A stretch of 19,715 nucleotides of DNA, from NCBI GenBank assembly GCA_016098155.1, contig JAAAJB010000632.1, positions 1-19,715 of the forward strand. The letters run 5' to 3'. Under the pieces are notes generated by a model. The model worked only from the letters and a program-made list of their open reading frames with translations, had not been told where the DNA came from and did not search any database. The DNA is from Actinomortierella ambigua (Eukaryota; Mortierellomycota; Mortierellomycetes; Mortierellales; Mortierellaceae). The position numbers were made by a program, and so were the translations under genes. This document shows, piece by piece, positions 1-8,131 of this stretch (position 1 is the stretch's first letter; each line of letters starts with the position of its first letter).

Positions 1-629
1 TGGGATGCTCTGAACACTACCTCCTCGTGGTGCATCCTGGGGAATGTCCACATTGTTGTGGGCCTTCGCAGAAGGTGTTCGCATTATAATTTTGAAGACA
101 ATGAGATGGGAGTGAATAGACGTAGCTGGGAATTGAATGCAACCGCGAAAGAAGTATATCGTGAGCACGCATTTGATCTTTTTTTTTTGCCTTTTTTTTC
201 TGGTATAGAGAGCAGAGCAATGTCACTGGGACACAGAGAAGGTTGACATTTTCAGCTTGGACCTTAATGGGCTCTCTACCAACGACTGCCAGGAGAACAC
301 AACTAGGCTTCTTGGATCACCGTTCAATATCTCTCTCGACTCTGTGGATTTTTCTGACTTGGATGCAATGACCTACTATGAAGCAGCTTATGCACATTTC
401 GCTTTGTCATTCTAAGCAACCACCTTCTTATGTCATATATGCCAAGGGCAACGATCCTGTTCTCCGGCACAAGCGTCCAGTCGCGCGCATCATCGGTCTG
501 ACCTGGGACAGGTAGATGACCACTTACATGGTCGATGCCTGCGCCTGTGCCAATCTGGTACTACAATATGGAGTGGATTATCAGTACTGCAGGATCAATT
601 GGCCATGGACATGGCGAAGTAGACAATAG
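1..629 (+). pseudogene. 3' part of an unrecognised, broken protein gene (cut by window start)
   Basis: An open frame runs from base 1 to 153 (starts WDALNTTSSW, ends NATAKE). A GTATAT donor at 154 and a T-rich TATAG acceptor ending at 208 define a 55-nt phase-0 intron. The next exon continues in frame (RAEQCHWDTEKVDIFSLDLN) to a TAA at 413-415. The adjoining frame then carries coding-like sequence (SKQPPSYVIYAKGNDP, VARIIGLTWDR) to a TAG at 513-515. After that TAG the same frame continues (MTTYMVDACACANLVLQYG) to a TAG at 627-629. The simplest reading is one gene broken by a frameshift near 411 and an in-frame stop at 513. It could instead be a shorter intact gene ending at 413 next to chance open frames, or an assembly error. 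I do not recognise the family. The true 5' end lies outside the window. Confidence 0.5.
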
Positions 630-1403
630 CGCTGGATGCTACTCACTGGATACCAAAAAATCGAAATGCGCTTTTTTATTTCCTTTCTTTCCACAATGTG
701 TGTGCGGAGCAAATTCGGCAGAGTCATTGACCCGAGACCACTGGTCATAGCCCGTGTATCTTTATTCAAGGTCTAATCCGCTAGTATCACATTACTGAAA
801 AGTGTTCTCTCACGTTTACTCATCGGTGCACCTCACCCAGTACATCACTTACTGCAGCTTCTCTTTTTCCATTGATTCTTGATCTATTCGCCACCACTTG
901 CACTCTCCGAATCGCCATCACGTCATTGAGCCAGCAAGTAAGCTTTCATGCTTTTCGCTCAGAGATTCATAGTTTCCATGACAGTGGCCACTATCTTTGT
1001 CCGCGGTCCGACAAACATGGTATATAGGCGACGTATGATGCATGCTATTGCTGTAGTGTTCGTCATCCAACTGCTAGGGAAGGTGGCACCCATCACCCCT
1101 TAGCTAGCCGCGCGCCTTTCCTTTCTTTGCACTTGACCCAGCCTTGGAAAAGGTCGCTCGGTTGCTCTTCAACATGAGCAAAGGATGTTATCGCACTTTT
1201 TTCAGCTTGTGAATTTTATGACATTAAGAAGCGAGGCGTCTTTGTGGAAAAGAATGTGGCATTGACCGTCCCAACAATGTCAAACAGGCAATACACTGCA
1301 AGAGTTTAGCATTCGAACACTGTAGAAATTATGTACTGTATATGCCACTATAGTGGCATTGTGAACCATGCAGGATTTATAGTCTGAAGAAGAAAAAACC
1401 ACC
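630..1403. other. Intergenic, no gene seen
   Basis: No reading frame longer than about 70 codons looks coding on either strand. A TATATA-like element lies near 1020 (ggtatataggcg) with a pyrimidine-rich stretch downstream (about 1115-1130), so a decayed promoter is possible. Nothing downstream on the plus strand supports a gene. Confidence 0.4.
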
Positions 1404-1763
1404 CTATCTGCGGAAAACAAATGCCAGAACAAGAAGAGGCAGCAAGAGAGCAAGAATGTTGGGGTAGTTTCTGATGGAGGCAGCATATGGCCTGTAGTAC
1501 ACTGCATTCGCGAGGTAAGACGTGCCGCATGGAAGGTAAACCACGCCGCCGGTTACAGAATAGTACCCAATCTCGTTCCTTTTGACGGGAATAATATCTG
1601 TGCCGTTGATGAGGTGGGTTCCGTTGATCACGGGGTAACCCTCTAGGAGGGGCTCGTCGGTTGGGTATTTGGAAGGATAGTAGCAGCATCTGTCGCAGGC
1701 ATGAGCTTCTACGGCTCCTACTTCTCCGCCATTTCCTAACGATATATGATATGTTTTATCCAT
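1404..1763 (-). CDS. Small protein with C-terminal hydrophobic segment, unrecognised
   Basis: An uninterrupted 119-codon frame starts at an ATG with A at -3 (AAAATGG) and ends with TAG at 1404. The protein has a cysteine cluster near residue 23 (HACDRCCYYP), a later PCG motif, two NGT sequons and a C-terminal hydrophobic stretch of about 15 residues (ILALLLPLLVLAFVF) followed by only two arginines. There is no N-terminal signal peptide, so as read it would be tail-anchored. An acceptor (TTCTAG) lies three bases upstream of the ATG, and a GTAAGG donor at 1862 would give a 96-nt leader intron. Alternatively this is the last exon of a protein whose signal-peptide exon I cannot find. I do not recognise the family. 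Composition looks coding, but expression is unproven. Confidence 0.4.
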   Translation of the reverse strand: MDKTYHISLGNGGEVGAVEAHACDRCCYYPSKYPTDEPLLEGYPVINGTHLINGTDIIPVKRNEIGYYSVTGGVVYLPCGTSYLANAVYYRPYAASIRNYPNILALLLPLLVLAFVFRR

Positions 1764-2221
1764 TTTCTAGAAGCGGAACATGCAGATAAATTGTAAGAAT
1801 ATAAACCAGTGATGGGTAAAAGTATGCTCCTCATATGTTATACGACGGATAGTTGGCCTTACAATGCTCTGTGGTTGTGCAGGTCTTCTGTGGCCGCTCC
1901 TTTGGACCTTCTATTAGGCTGTGGGTATCTGGTGACGGCTCAGCGAGGGAGTTCGTGTGGTGGGTCTTGCAAGGGCGCTTGTGGTGGTTCTTGCAATGGT
2001 TATTACAGAAGCGAGGAAGGGATACGCGGATGGAACAGGAAGAAGAGGGGGATGATAGTCAAGGTACTCAGGGTGTTTGTAAAGATCAAAGTGGATTTTC
2101 GTGGTTATTTATGTGTATGTGTGAGAATGCGGTAGAAAAATAAGATTTCCAACAGTGCGTCCAGTTCTTCCAGTTTATCCAGTAAACCATCCATTTCACC
2201 TACATTGAGGAATCGGCTACC
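1764..2221. other. Intergenic with a short Cys-Gly-coding tandem repeat
   Basis: No convincing gene. Around 1958-2005 the plus strand holds an imperfect 24-nt direct duplication. In one frame it reads CGGSCKGA then CGGSCNGY, inside a 108-codon open frame (1809-2135) that otherwise has no coding character. Treated here as repeat sequence, not a gene. Confidence 0.3.
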
Positions 2222-2481
2222 TCAATTCGTGCAAATCCGATGAGTCCTGCTTGCGAGAGCGACTTGTAACCAGCGTTCTACATCATTGGATGACACGCAC
2301 AGCAGTGACACCATCACATCCACTGCATCACGGACATGTACCTCATATGTAAAGTCGAAACCTTGTTGGTATCTGAGAACTTTAATTATACTCCACTCAA
2401 AAGGTTCTCAGAGTCGTACCCAGATTTTTCAATCCAGACGACCTCCTTGTAAACCCGTCCAGCCGGATAAACTTTGTCCAT
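2222..2481 (-). pseudogene. Frameshifted coding relic, unrecognised
   Basis: From an ATG at 2481 the minus strand reads MDKVYPAGRVYKEVVWIEKS, then stops after about 32 codons. The overlapping frame (offset by one nucleotide) continues as WSIIKVLRYQQGFDFTYEV and VDVMVSLLCVSSNDVERWLQ to a TGA at 2222. Both halves look like real protein and join with a single-nucleotide indel near 2395-2405. A GT-AG intron at the join would be only about 19 nt, too short. The break falls inside an inverted repeat (2373-2380 with 2404-2411). Family not recognised; the surroundings are full of mobile-element debris. Confidence 0.35.
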
Positions 2482-2695
2482 TTTGAACAAAAAAAGAGAG
2501 CTCAAGATTCAACTGCACAAGGAGATCACTGGAAGTTGCATCTGGACATGGCGGACGTAATGTCGATGAACGTTACCAAGACGATGCGTTCATGGGATGG
2601 AGTGCTATTATTCCCAGTTGCCACAGTTACAGCTTTACAACATTGTCTGAAAAATAAAAAACCTCAACAAGACAAACAAGGACACTACAGCATAC

Positions 2696-3540
2696 GAATC
2701 GACTGTATGTATACCAATGAACAAGATTCAAGTACAATCGTTGGAATACAGGTGAGGTCAAGAGTAGAAACTCTGAAATGTCGCACACGATTGCTGGAGG
2801 TGTAAACCTTAAGATTGTTAGCTTCGGTTTCATTGGATGGGTCTAGCAAACATGACAAGCAAACAAGGGACAGGGCTTGGAAAAGGCAGCATGCAGTGTT
2901 GATTGTAAAGTAGATTTCCCACACCCCCCTTTCCCCTGAACTCCTGAACTTAGCCAAGATGCACCGGCTGAGTGCGTGCATCACTGCCAGTTCTCGGTAA
3001 ACATGAGCTCGGCGTAACTTTAAGCTCATGGCTGAGCATTTGTTTACACACGCACGACTTTCCTGGGATAAGGTTGGTTTCCTGGCGAAGGCTCACTGCT
3101 GTGCTCCGTGTGCAGTACATTGCCTCAGCATGGGAAAAAAAACACGACTTTTGCACAATGGTATCCCGAGCCGAGACGCACTGCTATGTATGTGGAAATT
3201 GGCTCGACGTAGGTGTTGTGGACCAGAGAGGACAGAACAAGATACGAGATGGAAGAGAGGTTTTTTTTTTTTTTTTTTTTTTTTTGCCTCTTGGGGCGAG
3301 ATCCATATGGGAGTCAGCCCTATATGGGCGCAAAGCGATTAAAACGCGTGAAAGAGGACATTGACTATGAAAAAAGAATATGGCTGGACCATGAATGCTG
3401 CACAGTGGGAACTCAGGAGTGTGAACATTTATTTTGCACACAATCGTATTCCGAATCTGACCCACTACTGTGCTTATGTAAATTGGCTCGGCCTGAGGGC
3501 TCTGGAAACTTGATTTTGTACGCACTGGCTCGCCGAAACA
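2696..3540. repeat. Dispersed direct repeat, copy A
   Basis: This stretch aligns along most of its length with 4796-5825 in the same orientation, by eye roughly 70 percent identical with indels. Anchors include a shared 20-mer (gcacaatggtatcccgagcc at 3153), taggtgttgtgga near 3209, ttttgcacacaatcgtatt near 3432 and cgcactggctcgc near 3521. A T25 tract lies at 3261-3285. A ~58 bp unit at 3149-3206 recurs in diverged form at 3432-3490. The repeat ends where the Helitron relic begins. No intact frame and no obvious terminal inverted repeats. It could be a non-autonomous element or part of a duplicated mobile element. Confidence 0.7.
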
Positions 3541-3960
3541 GATATGGGTTGTGTAGAGGCTGTCGAAGGTGATGCCCCGCGGGTTGATGGATGCCCCTCC
3601 TCCTGGATCGAGGCTAGGCCGACGGTACAATATACAGTTGCCATCGCTGATGATGGTCTCGATTGTAAGTGACTTGTAGACTCTGGAACGACATCGCTTG
3701 TCGCCTGACGATCCGGGATCGTTCATCATGCAAGGTCAGGTTTTCCGAAAGTGGCAACTGTTCGTACATATGATGCGGACCGCCTGTTAAGGAGGATGGC
3801 AAGATGCTCTTCCCAACTTGGTCGTTGGTGGCATTAGAGTCATCTGTAAGCCTATCCATGAGGCTATTGCAATAACCAATGGGGATATCGGCTTGATTCA
3901 TCTCAATGCACGGGTAGCGGGCCTCGATCTTTAAATACATGTCCACTGAGTACTACTGAC
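3540..3960 (-). mobile_element. Helitron Rep (Helitron_like_N) relic
   Basis: Translated on the minus strand, 3950-3758 gives YSVDMYLKIEARYPCIEMNQ, then SLMDRL and VGKSILPSSLTGGPHHMYEQ. This matches the order and wording of the Helitron Rep N-terminal region: a VDMYAKIEAERL-like motif, an iNQadiR-like motif, then vGkriiLPsSftGgPR. Another frame then gives FGKPDLA, matching the FGkPDLF motif. After an internal deletion, 3729-3535 gives MMNDPGSS, TIETIISDGN and YRRP, matching the GPCG..C..ype..ee.t.dG.p.YRRr block. Stops (for example a TAG just before YSVDMY), a frameshift and the deletion make it inactive. No helicase part is present. Family comparison is from knowledge of Helitron proteins, not a search. 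Confidence 0.75.
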
Positions 3961-4416
3961 CCAATTGACCATATCCCATTTAATGCCTACTCTGGTGTGG
4001 ACGTCGGATGCTGAGTCGACGTTGGTCTCATCTTCGTCGTCCTCCCTACAACCATATGTACACTATCATCACCCTCGTGGTCTGACACATAAAGCTCGTT
4101 GCTGTCGTCATCGTCGGCTTCTGCCGTTTGAGTCGTGTCGTAGCTCTCACTAATCTCCAGGTCCATTTGATCGTTGCCAGCTGCTACTTCAACCTCAGCC
4201 AACATGTCGCTCTCATCTTTTCCACATATGATATGGACACAAGGATCACGGGCGGAGGAGCTTTGCTAAACATTATGCTTCTCTTAGCAGCGGGTCGTTG
4301 AGACTGGGATTAGATAGCATGAAAACTATCTGCCCAACCTGTATCACCACCTCCGCCTGCCTCTAGTGTTGTAACATGAGTCTGAAGAAAGCGAGTCCGG
4401 TCATCGACACCAGGTA
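3961..4416. other. Gene-poor DNA with an acidic minus-strand open frame
   Basis: The minus strand is open from about 4256 to 3987 (visible as DPCVHIICGKDES, then an Asp/Ser-rich AEADDDDSNE). It lies upstream of, but in a different frame from, the Helitron relic. It could be a remnant of the same element or chance. No other gene is visible. Confidence 0.25.
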
Positions 4417-4467
4417 CGTCTTGTCTTAGGTGGTCACTCGCGCACCAAGAATGACCAACACAAGACG
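4417..4467. repeat. Imperfect inverted repeat (hairpin)
   Basis: CGTCTTGT (4417-4424) pairs with ACAAGACG (4460-4467), and TGGTCA (4431-4436) pairs with TGACCA (4452-4457). This gives two perfect stems of 8 and 6 bp separated by an asymmetric internal loop, around a 15-nt apical loop. It is immediately followed by a tandem repeat. Confidence 0.55.
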
Positions 4468-4570
4468 CAGGAAAATGGTCATTTCAAGATAACAAGACCG
4501 AGACTAACAATGACTTATACATGACGCGAGAAATGGAATGAATGTCGTTTCAAGGCAAAAAGACCGAGAC
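4458..4570 (+). repeat. Imperfect tandem repeat, two copies of about 50 bp
   Basis: 4458-4504 and 4517-4570 align: acgcaggaaaatgg / acgcgagaaatgg, then tcatttcaag / tcgtttcaag, both ending in agaccgagac. The second copy carries a short insertion (aatgaa region). Non-coding. Lies between the Helitron relic and repeat copy B. Confidence 0.6.
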
Positions 4571-4795
4571 CTAGGAAGTCAGTCCAAGGAGTGCATCTGT
4601 GAACAAACAAGACAGGAACATGACGTACGTTCCCTGAATGACATGAACGTAGTAAAACGTTTGTACGTACACAAAAAAAAATAGGGCAAGTCGTAGGATG
4701 TGAGCAATAACTTTATTCGTCCCAAAAAGATATATGTGAGAACTTTCCTTGGGTACCAGGCAATTAAGGAAAGAGCATGGGAACAACAACATGAA

Positions 4796-5825
4796 AATCG
4801 AGCATATGCATTCCACTGAACCTGAGCACTCAAATGGTTCCATGGGTCTAGATCAAGTGTGGAAACTCTTAAATGTCGTGCACGATTGGTGGATTTCGAT
4901 GGAAGTGCAAACCCTAAAGATTGTCAACCCTTGAGGGATAAGCTTCATTGGATGGGTAGCAAACATGCCAGATAAACAAGGGAAGGGGCTTGGAAATGGC
5001 AGCATGCAACTTCGATTGCAACCACGCCAATGTCGATTGTAACCTTGCCAATGTCTTGACGAAAACAGACTACCCTCACTCCCTTCCCTTGGGATCTAGC
5101 CAAGATGTAACGGCGAAGGTGCATGCATCGCTGCCAGTTCTCGTACACAACAGTCCAACTTAAATTTGAACCCAGGGCTGATCTGTTGATTTTTCATGCA
5201 CTGATTTCCTAGGATAAGGTAGGTGAGGACCCATTGCTGTGCTCGTTTACATTGGTTCAGCATGGGAAAAAATTGCTGTCGCACAATGGTATCCCGAGCC
5301 AAGATACACTGCTTTGATTGTGAAAAATGACTCGGTGTAGGTGTTGTGGATCAGATGGGACAGAGCAGGATACGATTTTTTTTGTTTTTGTTTTTGTTTT
5401 TACCGTTCAAGGTTTTTATTTCTGAGATGTCTTTTGCCTAGGGCTCAAAGCGCGATTAACGTGCCCCAAAATGGTAAAAATGCGTTTAAGGACATTGACT
5501 ATTGTGCCTTTCAGATTTTTTCGATGTGAATTTGGATTGCTTGTTTGGAGAATAATCTCTTGCCTCGCAGGAATCCCCCTGAAGAAGCCCTCACTTATTT
5601 GTCCTACAACGACTGCGAACAACAAAAAAAGTGAAATGGACAATATGAAAAAAAGGTATTAGGGCTGTATCGTCAATCCTGCACAGCGGGAACCCAGAAG
5701 TGTGAATATTTTGTTTTGCACACAATCGTATTCTGAATCTGACTCACTACTATGCATGTGTAAATTGACTCGCCTGGAGGTTCTGGAAACTTGCATTTGC
5801 ACGCACTGGCTCGCTGAACTGAGGC
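4796..5825. repeat. Dispersed direct repeat, copy B
   Basis: Same-orientation relative of 2696-3540. Its T-rich tract at 5376-5401 is interrupted by G (TTTGTTTTTG pattern) where copy A has pure T25. It also carries the internal unit twice (about 5278-5335 and 5714-5776). It holds about 150 bp near 5500-5660 with no clear counterpart in copy A. Minus-strand translations of both copies share short strings (ACC-FQA-SLV; VRHFRVSTLDL versus ARHLRVSTLDL), so the ancestor may have been partly coding. No complete frame survives. Confidence 0.7.
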
Positions 5826-6062
5826 TCACTGATGTGCTGTGTATACTATTTGATGTGGGAACTGCGTATCATTGGCCCATATCAGTCACTGTAGGTGCAG
5901 AACGCTGCGTTCGAGCCGCTCACTTCATGGCGAGACTCCTCGGACTTGCGTGTGCAGCCTGAGTTGGCCAGCTCGGCGTCTTAATGTAAGTGCAGCGGAT
6001 GTAACATTGGCATAGAACGATGAGAATTTTCAATATTCCATACCCATGCCACACACGAACAC
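5826..6062. other. Upstream region of the 6498 gene, no gene seen
   Basis: The first part (aggctcactgatgtgctgtg near 5821) weakly resembles a segment inside repeat copy A (near 3089), so repeat-derived DNA may extend a little past 5825. Nothing coding is visible. Confidence 0.3.
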
Positions 6063-6070
6063 ATAAATAG
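6063..6070 (+). promoter_or_regulatory. TATA-like element for the 6498-7499 gene
   Basis: ATAAATAG lies on the plus strand. No ATG occurs from here to 6190, as expected of a leader exon. The leader would contain a pyrimidine-rich run (about 6128-6165) and end at the GTAAGG donor at 6191. Confidence 0.45.
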
Positions 6071-6190
6071 CGACAGCTTCCCACATCGTTTGAATATACC
6101 AAACGCCTCAGATACCTCAAATATCACCTACTCCCCCCTGGCATCATCTCTATCCTCTACACTTTGACCCAGCCCCAGCAAAACTTTCCT

Positions 6191-6486
6191 GTAAGGCCAA
6201 TTAATGGATTGCCACATAAGATTTGAGGATGCACATTACTATGCAGCAGGGATGTTATATCTGTTTTGCGGAACGAGGTCGGGTGACCTCGCTGGAAACG
6301 GTAACCTACTTTACCTGCCATATTCAATGGGGTATTCCACAAGCATTATGTGCTAGGACAGAGTCTGCCTTCACCAGAGGTGTCCCACACTTGCTCGTCT
6401 TCTTGTTGCCCCTCTTTGACCTGGCATTTGTTACTCATACAGTACCGATGTACGACGCTTTCTTGTTTAATCTCTTTCTATTGTAG
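6191..6486 (+). other. Probable 5' UTR intron
   Basis: A strong donor (CCT|GTAAGG) at 6191 and a strong acceptor (tctttctattgtag) ending at 6486 frame a 296-nt intron. The start codon of the downstream gene lies 11 bases after the acceptor. Small open frames inside it contain scattered ATGs that would be removed by splicing. It also contains a perfect hairpin (CGAGGTC-GGGT-GACCTCG near 6273-6290). Confidence 0.45.
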
Positions 6487-6497
6487 GCGATTAAACC

Positions 6498-7499
6498 ATG
6501 GTTTTAATTATATCGATGAGTCAGGCGGCTTTACTTATCGGCGTTCTCTTTAGAGTAATCCCATTCCCTCCAGACCCAGGAATGGTCACCGTCCGTATTT
6601 GGAACGGAAAAGACGGCGAAAATCACCCAGGCTCACCTATTTCGGGAACCTCTGGCGACTTCCCCGAGATCCAAATCAGGGACACAGATGGGCAGCTCCA
6701 CGGATACAAATTGGAAAACAAAAAGCTGGAGACCAACGCTCAGCGCAGCGTCAACATTAACCTTTACAGTACCAAGCAGATAAAAAATATCTGGCTTCTC
6801 ACGCGTGGTACCAAACCTCTCAATGACGCCATTTGCTTTGCGACTGTCGCCTGGCAAGCGAGTGGCAACATTTCTCCACCTAGTGCTTCCGATGCCGGAG
6901 TAGTTCCCGGCGACATACTGTACTTATGTGGGTACGCGTGGAACTACTCTGGTAAGAATTGGGGAGGCTATAGTCTACGCTGTGGATGGCTCGACGGCGA
7001 TTCTGCTGGGAACACCGCGTACTTCATTAACATCAATGCCGGCGTCATGGGAAATGGCAACATCAAGCACCTGCATGGAAAGAACCTTTGTGGCCTTGGT
7101 GTTGGAGTTGCCTCTGGTGGATCCAAGGCGAGAAAAAGAGCCATCGAGGGCGACATCACGGCCCACAGGGAGGCTTTCGGCAACCGTGCTCGCGTCCACA
7201 GCACCCTCAGCGCCATTGCCTTGTGCGACAGCCCGACTTCCTGGGGATCATCTTTCTACAGCATCAAGGAGGGGATCTTCTGCGACATGTCCACCAAGAC
7301 CAAGTACAAGATCTGCGACAAAAACGCGACTGGCCCTTGCTTCGCGTACGAGAAGACTCTTAAGCGCGACGGCACCAGCAAGATTGTCCTTGCGAATCCT
7401 GGAGCCAGATCCTTTGCCAAGCCACAGGTGTTTGACGCCGAGTACTTTACCATCACCGATCTCAATGGAGCCGTGATCGACGATGGAACGGGCATCTAA
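6498..7499 (+). CDS. Eight-cysteine, probably secreted protein of unknown family
   Basis: One uninterrupted 333-codon frame with a strong start context (AAACCATGG). Residues 2-22 are hydrophobic (VLIISMSQAALLIGVLFRV), consistent with a signal peptide or anchor; Met7 is an alternative start. The body has eight cysteines (113, 144, 162, 198, 243, 262, 273, 281), an even number compatible with disulfides, and NXS/T sequons at 124, 149 and 276. A basic KARKR at 210-214 could be a Kex2-type processing site separating a Gly/Asn/Trp-rich N-terminal domain (about 28-205) from a C-terminal domain with a CDSPTSWG motif. I recognise no catalytic motif or named family; cell-wall or extracellular function is inference only. 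Codon use is G/C-rich at third positions, unlike the flanking repeats, which supports a live gene. It converges on the GANP gene. Confidence 0.75.
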   Translation: MVLIISMSQAALLIGVLFRVIPFPPDPGMVTVRIWNGKDGENHPGSPISGTSGDFPEIQIRDTDGQLHGYKLENKKLETNAQRSVNINLYSTKQIKNIWLLTRGTKPLNDAICFATVAWQASGNISPPSASDAGVVPGDILYLCGYAWNYSGKNWGGYSLRCGWLDGDSAGNTAYFININAGVMGNGNIKHLHGKNLCGLGVGVASGGSKARKRAIEGDITAHREAFGNRARVHSTLSAIALCDSPTSWGSSFYSIKEGIFCDMSTKTKYKICDKNATGPCFAYEKTLKRDGTSKIVLANPGARSFAKPQVFDAEYFTITDLNGAVIDDGTGI

Positions 7500-8131
7500 G
7501 ACGCGTTGGATATAGAGGGTACAATAGTTTATCTTATGCATTACCACAGAGTTCTTTTCTAGGCAAAGATACTACCCTATAAGAATTTATATATACTAGT
7601 AAAAAAAAGGCAACTGTAACTCAAGCTACGCATGCATCCGCCACTCTCATTGCACATCCACTTGTACCACTCTTTCTCCATGCACCTGTATTAAGCTTTG
7701 TGTGCACTTGTCCGCATGCACCTGCATCATGCACGTCCAGCTTGGACACCTGCGAGAGTCTTTTTGTGAAAGTATCGTGGATTGCCTCCTGTGTTGCCAC
7801 CTTTCCAACAGCTCTATCACTGTGCCTCTACAAACTACCAAACCCATCTGTTTCTGCTATTTCCTCTTGTCTGCTTCCCCTATTCAGTAGCCATCACATT
7901 GTGTCTCTAGCTTTCAAGAAGTAGCTTCTCCTTGGACAGGCCAGGCATTCGGAACATCCTCAGCCCGGTTGCTCACCTATTGTCCACCGAAAGCAGCGAA
8001 ATATCACAGTGCATTTGACAGTATTTTTTTTGTACAGCTAGGAGAAACGGGAGCCGTATGGGCTCGATCTTTGCTTTTTTATTTTCCGTCCTTTGGGGGG
8101 AATGACTCTTCCACCTTCACAAAGGAGACGT
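7500..8131. other. Convergent intergenic region
   Basis: Lies between two converging genes. It holds an A/T-rich 3' region (about 7560-7610) that could end the upstream transcript. A stretch at 7630-7745 is rich in variants of tgcacctgca and ccacttgtacc. No gene seen. Confidence 0.4.
8078..8083 (-). terminator. Polyadenylation signal of the GANP-like gene
   Basis: AATAAA on the minus strand (tttatt on plus), about 50 nt past the stop codon at 8132, within an A-rich context. Confidence 0.5.

Noticed and set aside
3184..3364. Long open frames around the T25/A25 tract in repeat copy A
   Set aside because: They are held open by the homopolymer (poly-Phe or poly-Lys) and the same frames are not kept in copy B.
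2696..5825. Copies A and B as LTRs of a retrotransposon
   Set aside because: No TG...CA ends, primer-binding site or Gag/Pol coding between them; the interior holds a Helitron fragment instead.
7700..7924. Small cysteine-rich plus-strand open frame after the 6498 gene
   Set aside because: No start context, no signal peptide, no coding composition; lies in a 3' region with repeated tgcacctgca-like words.
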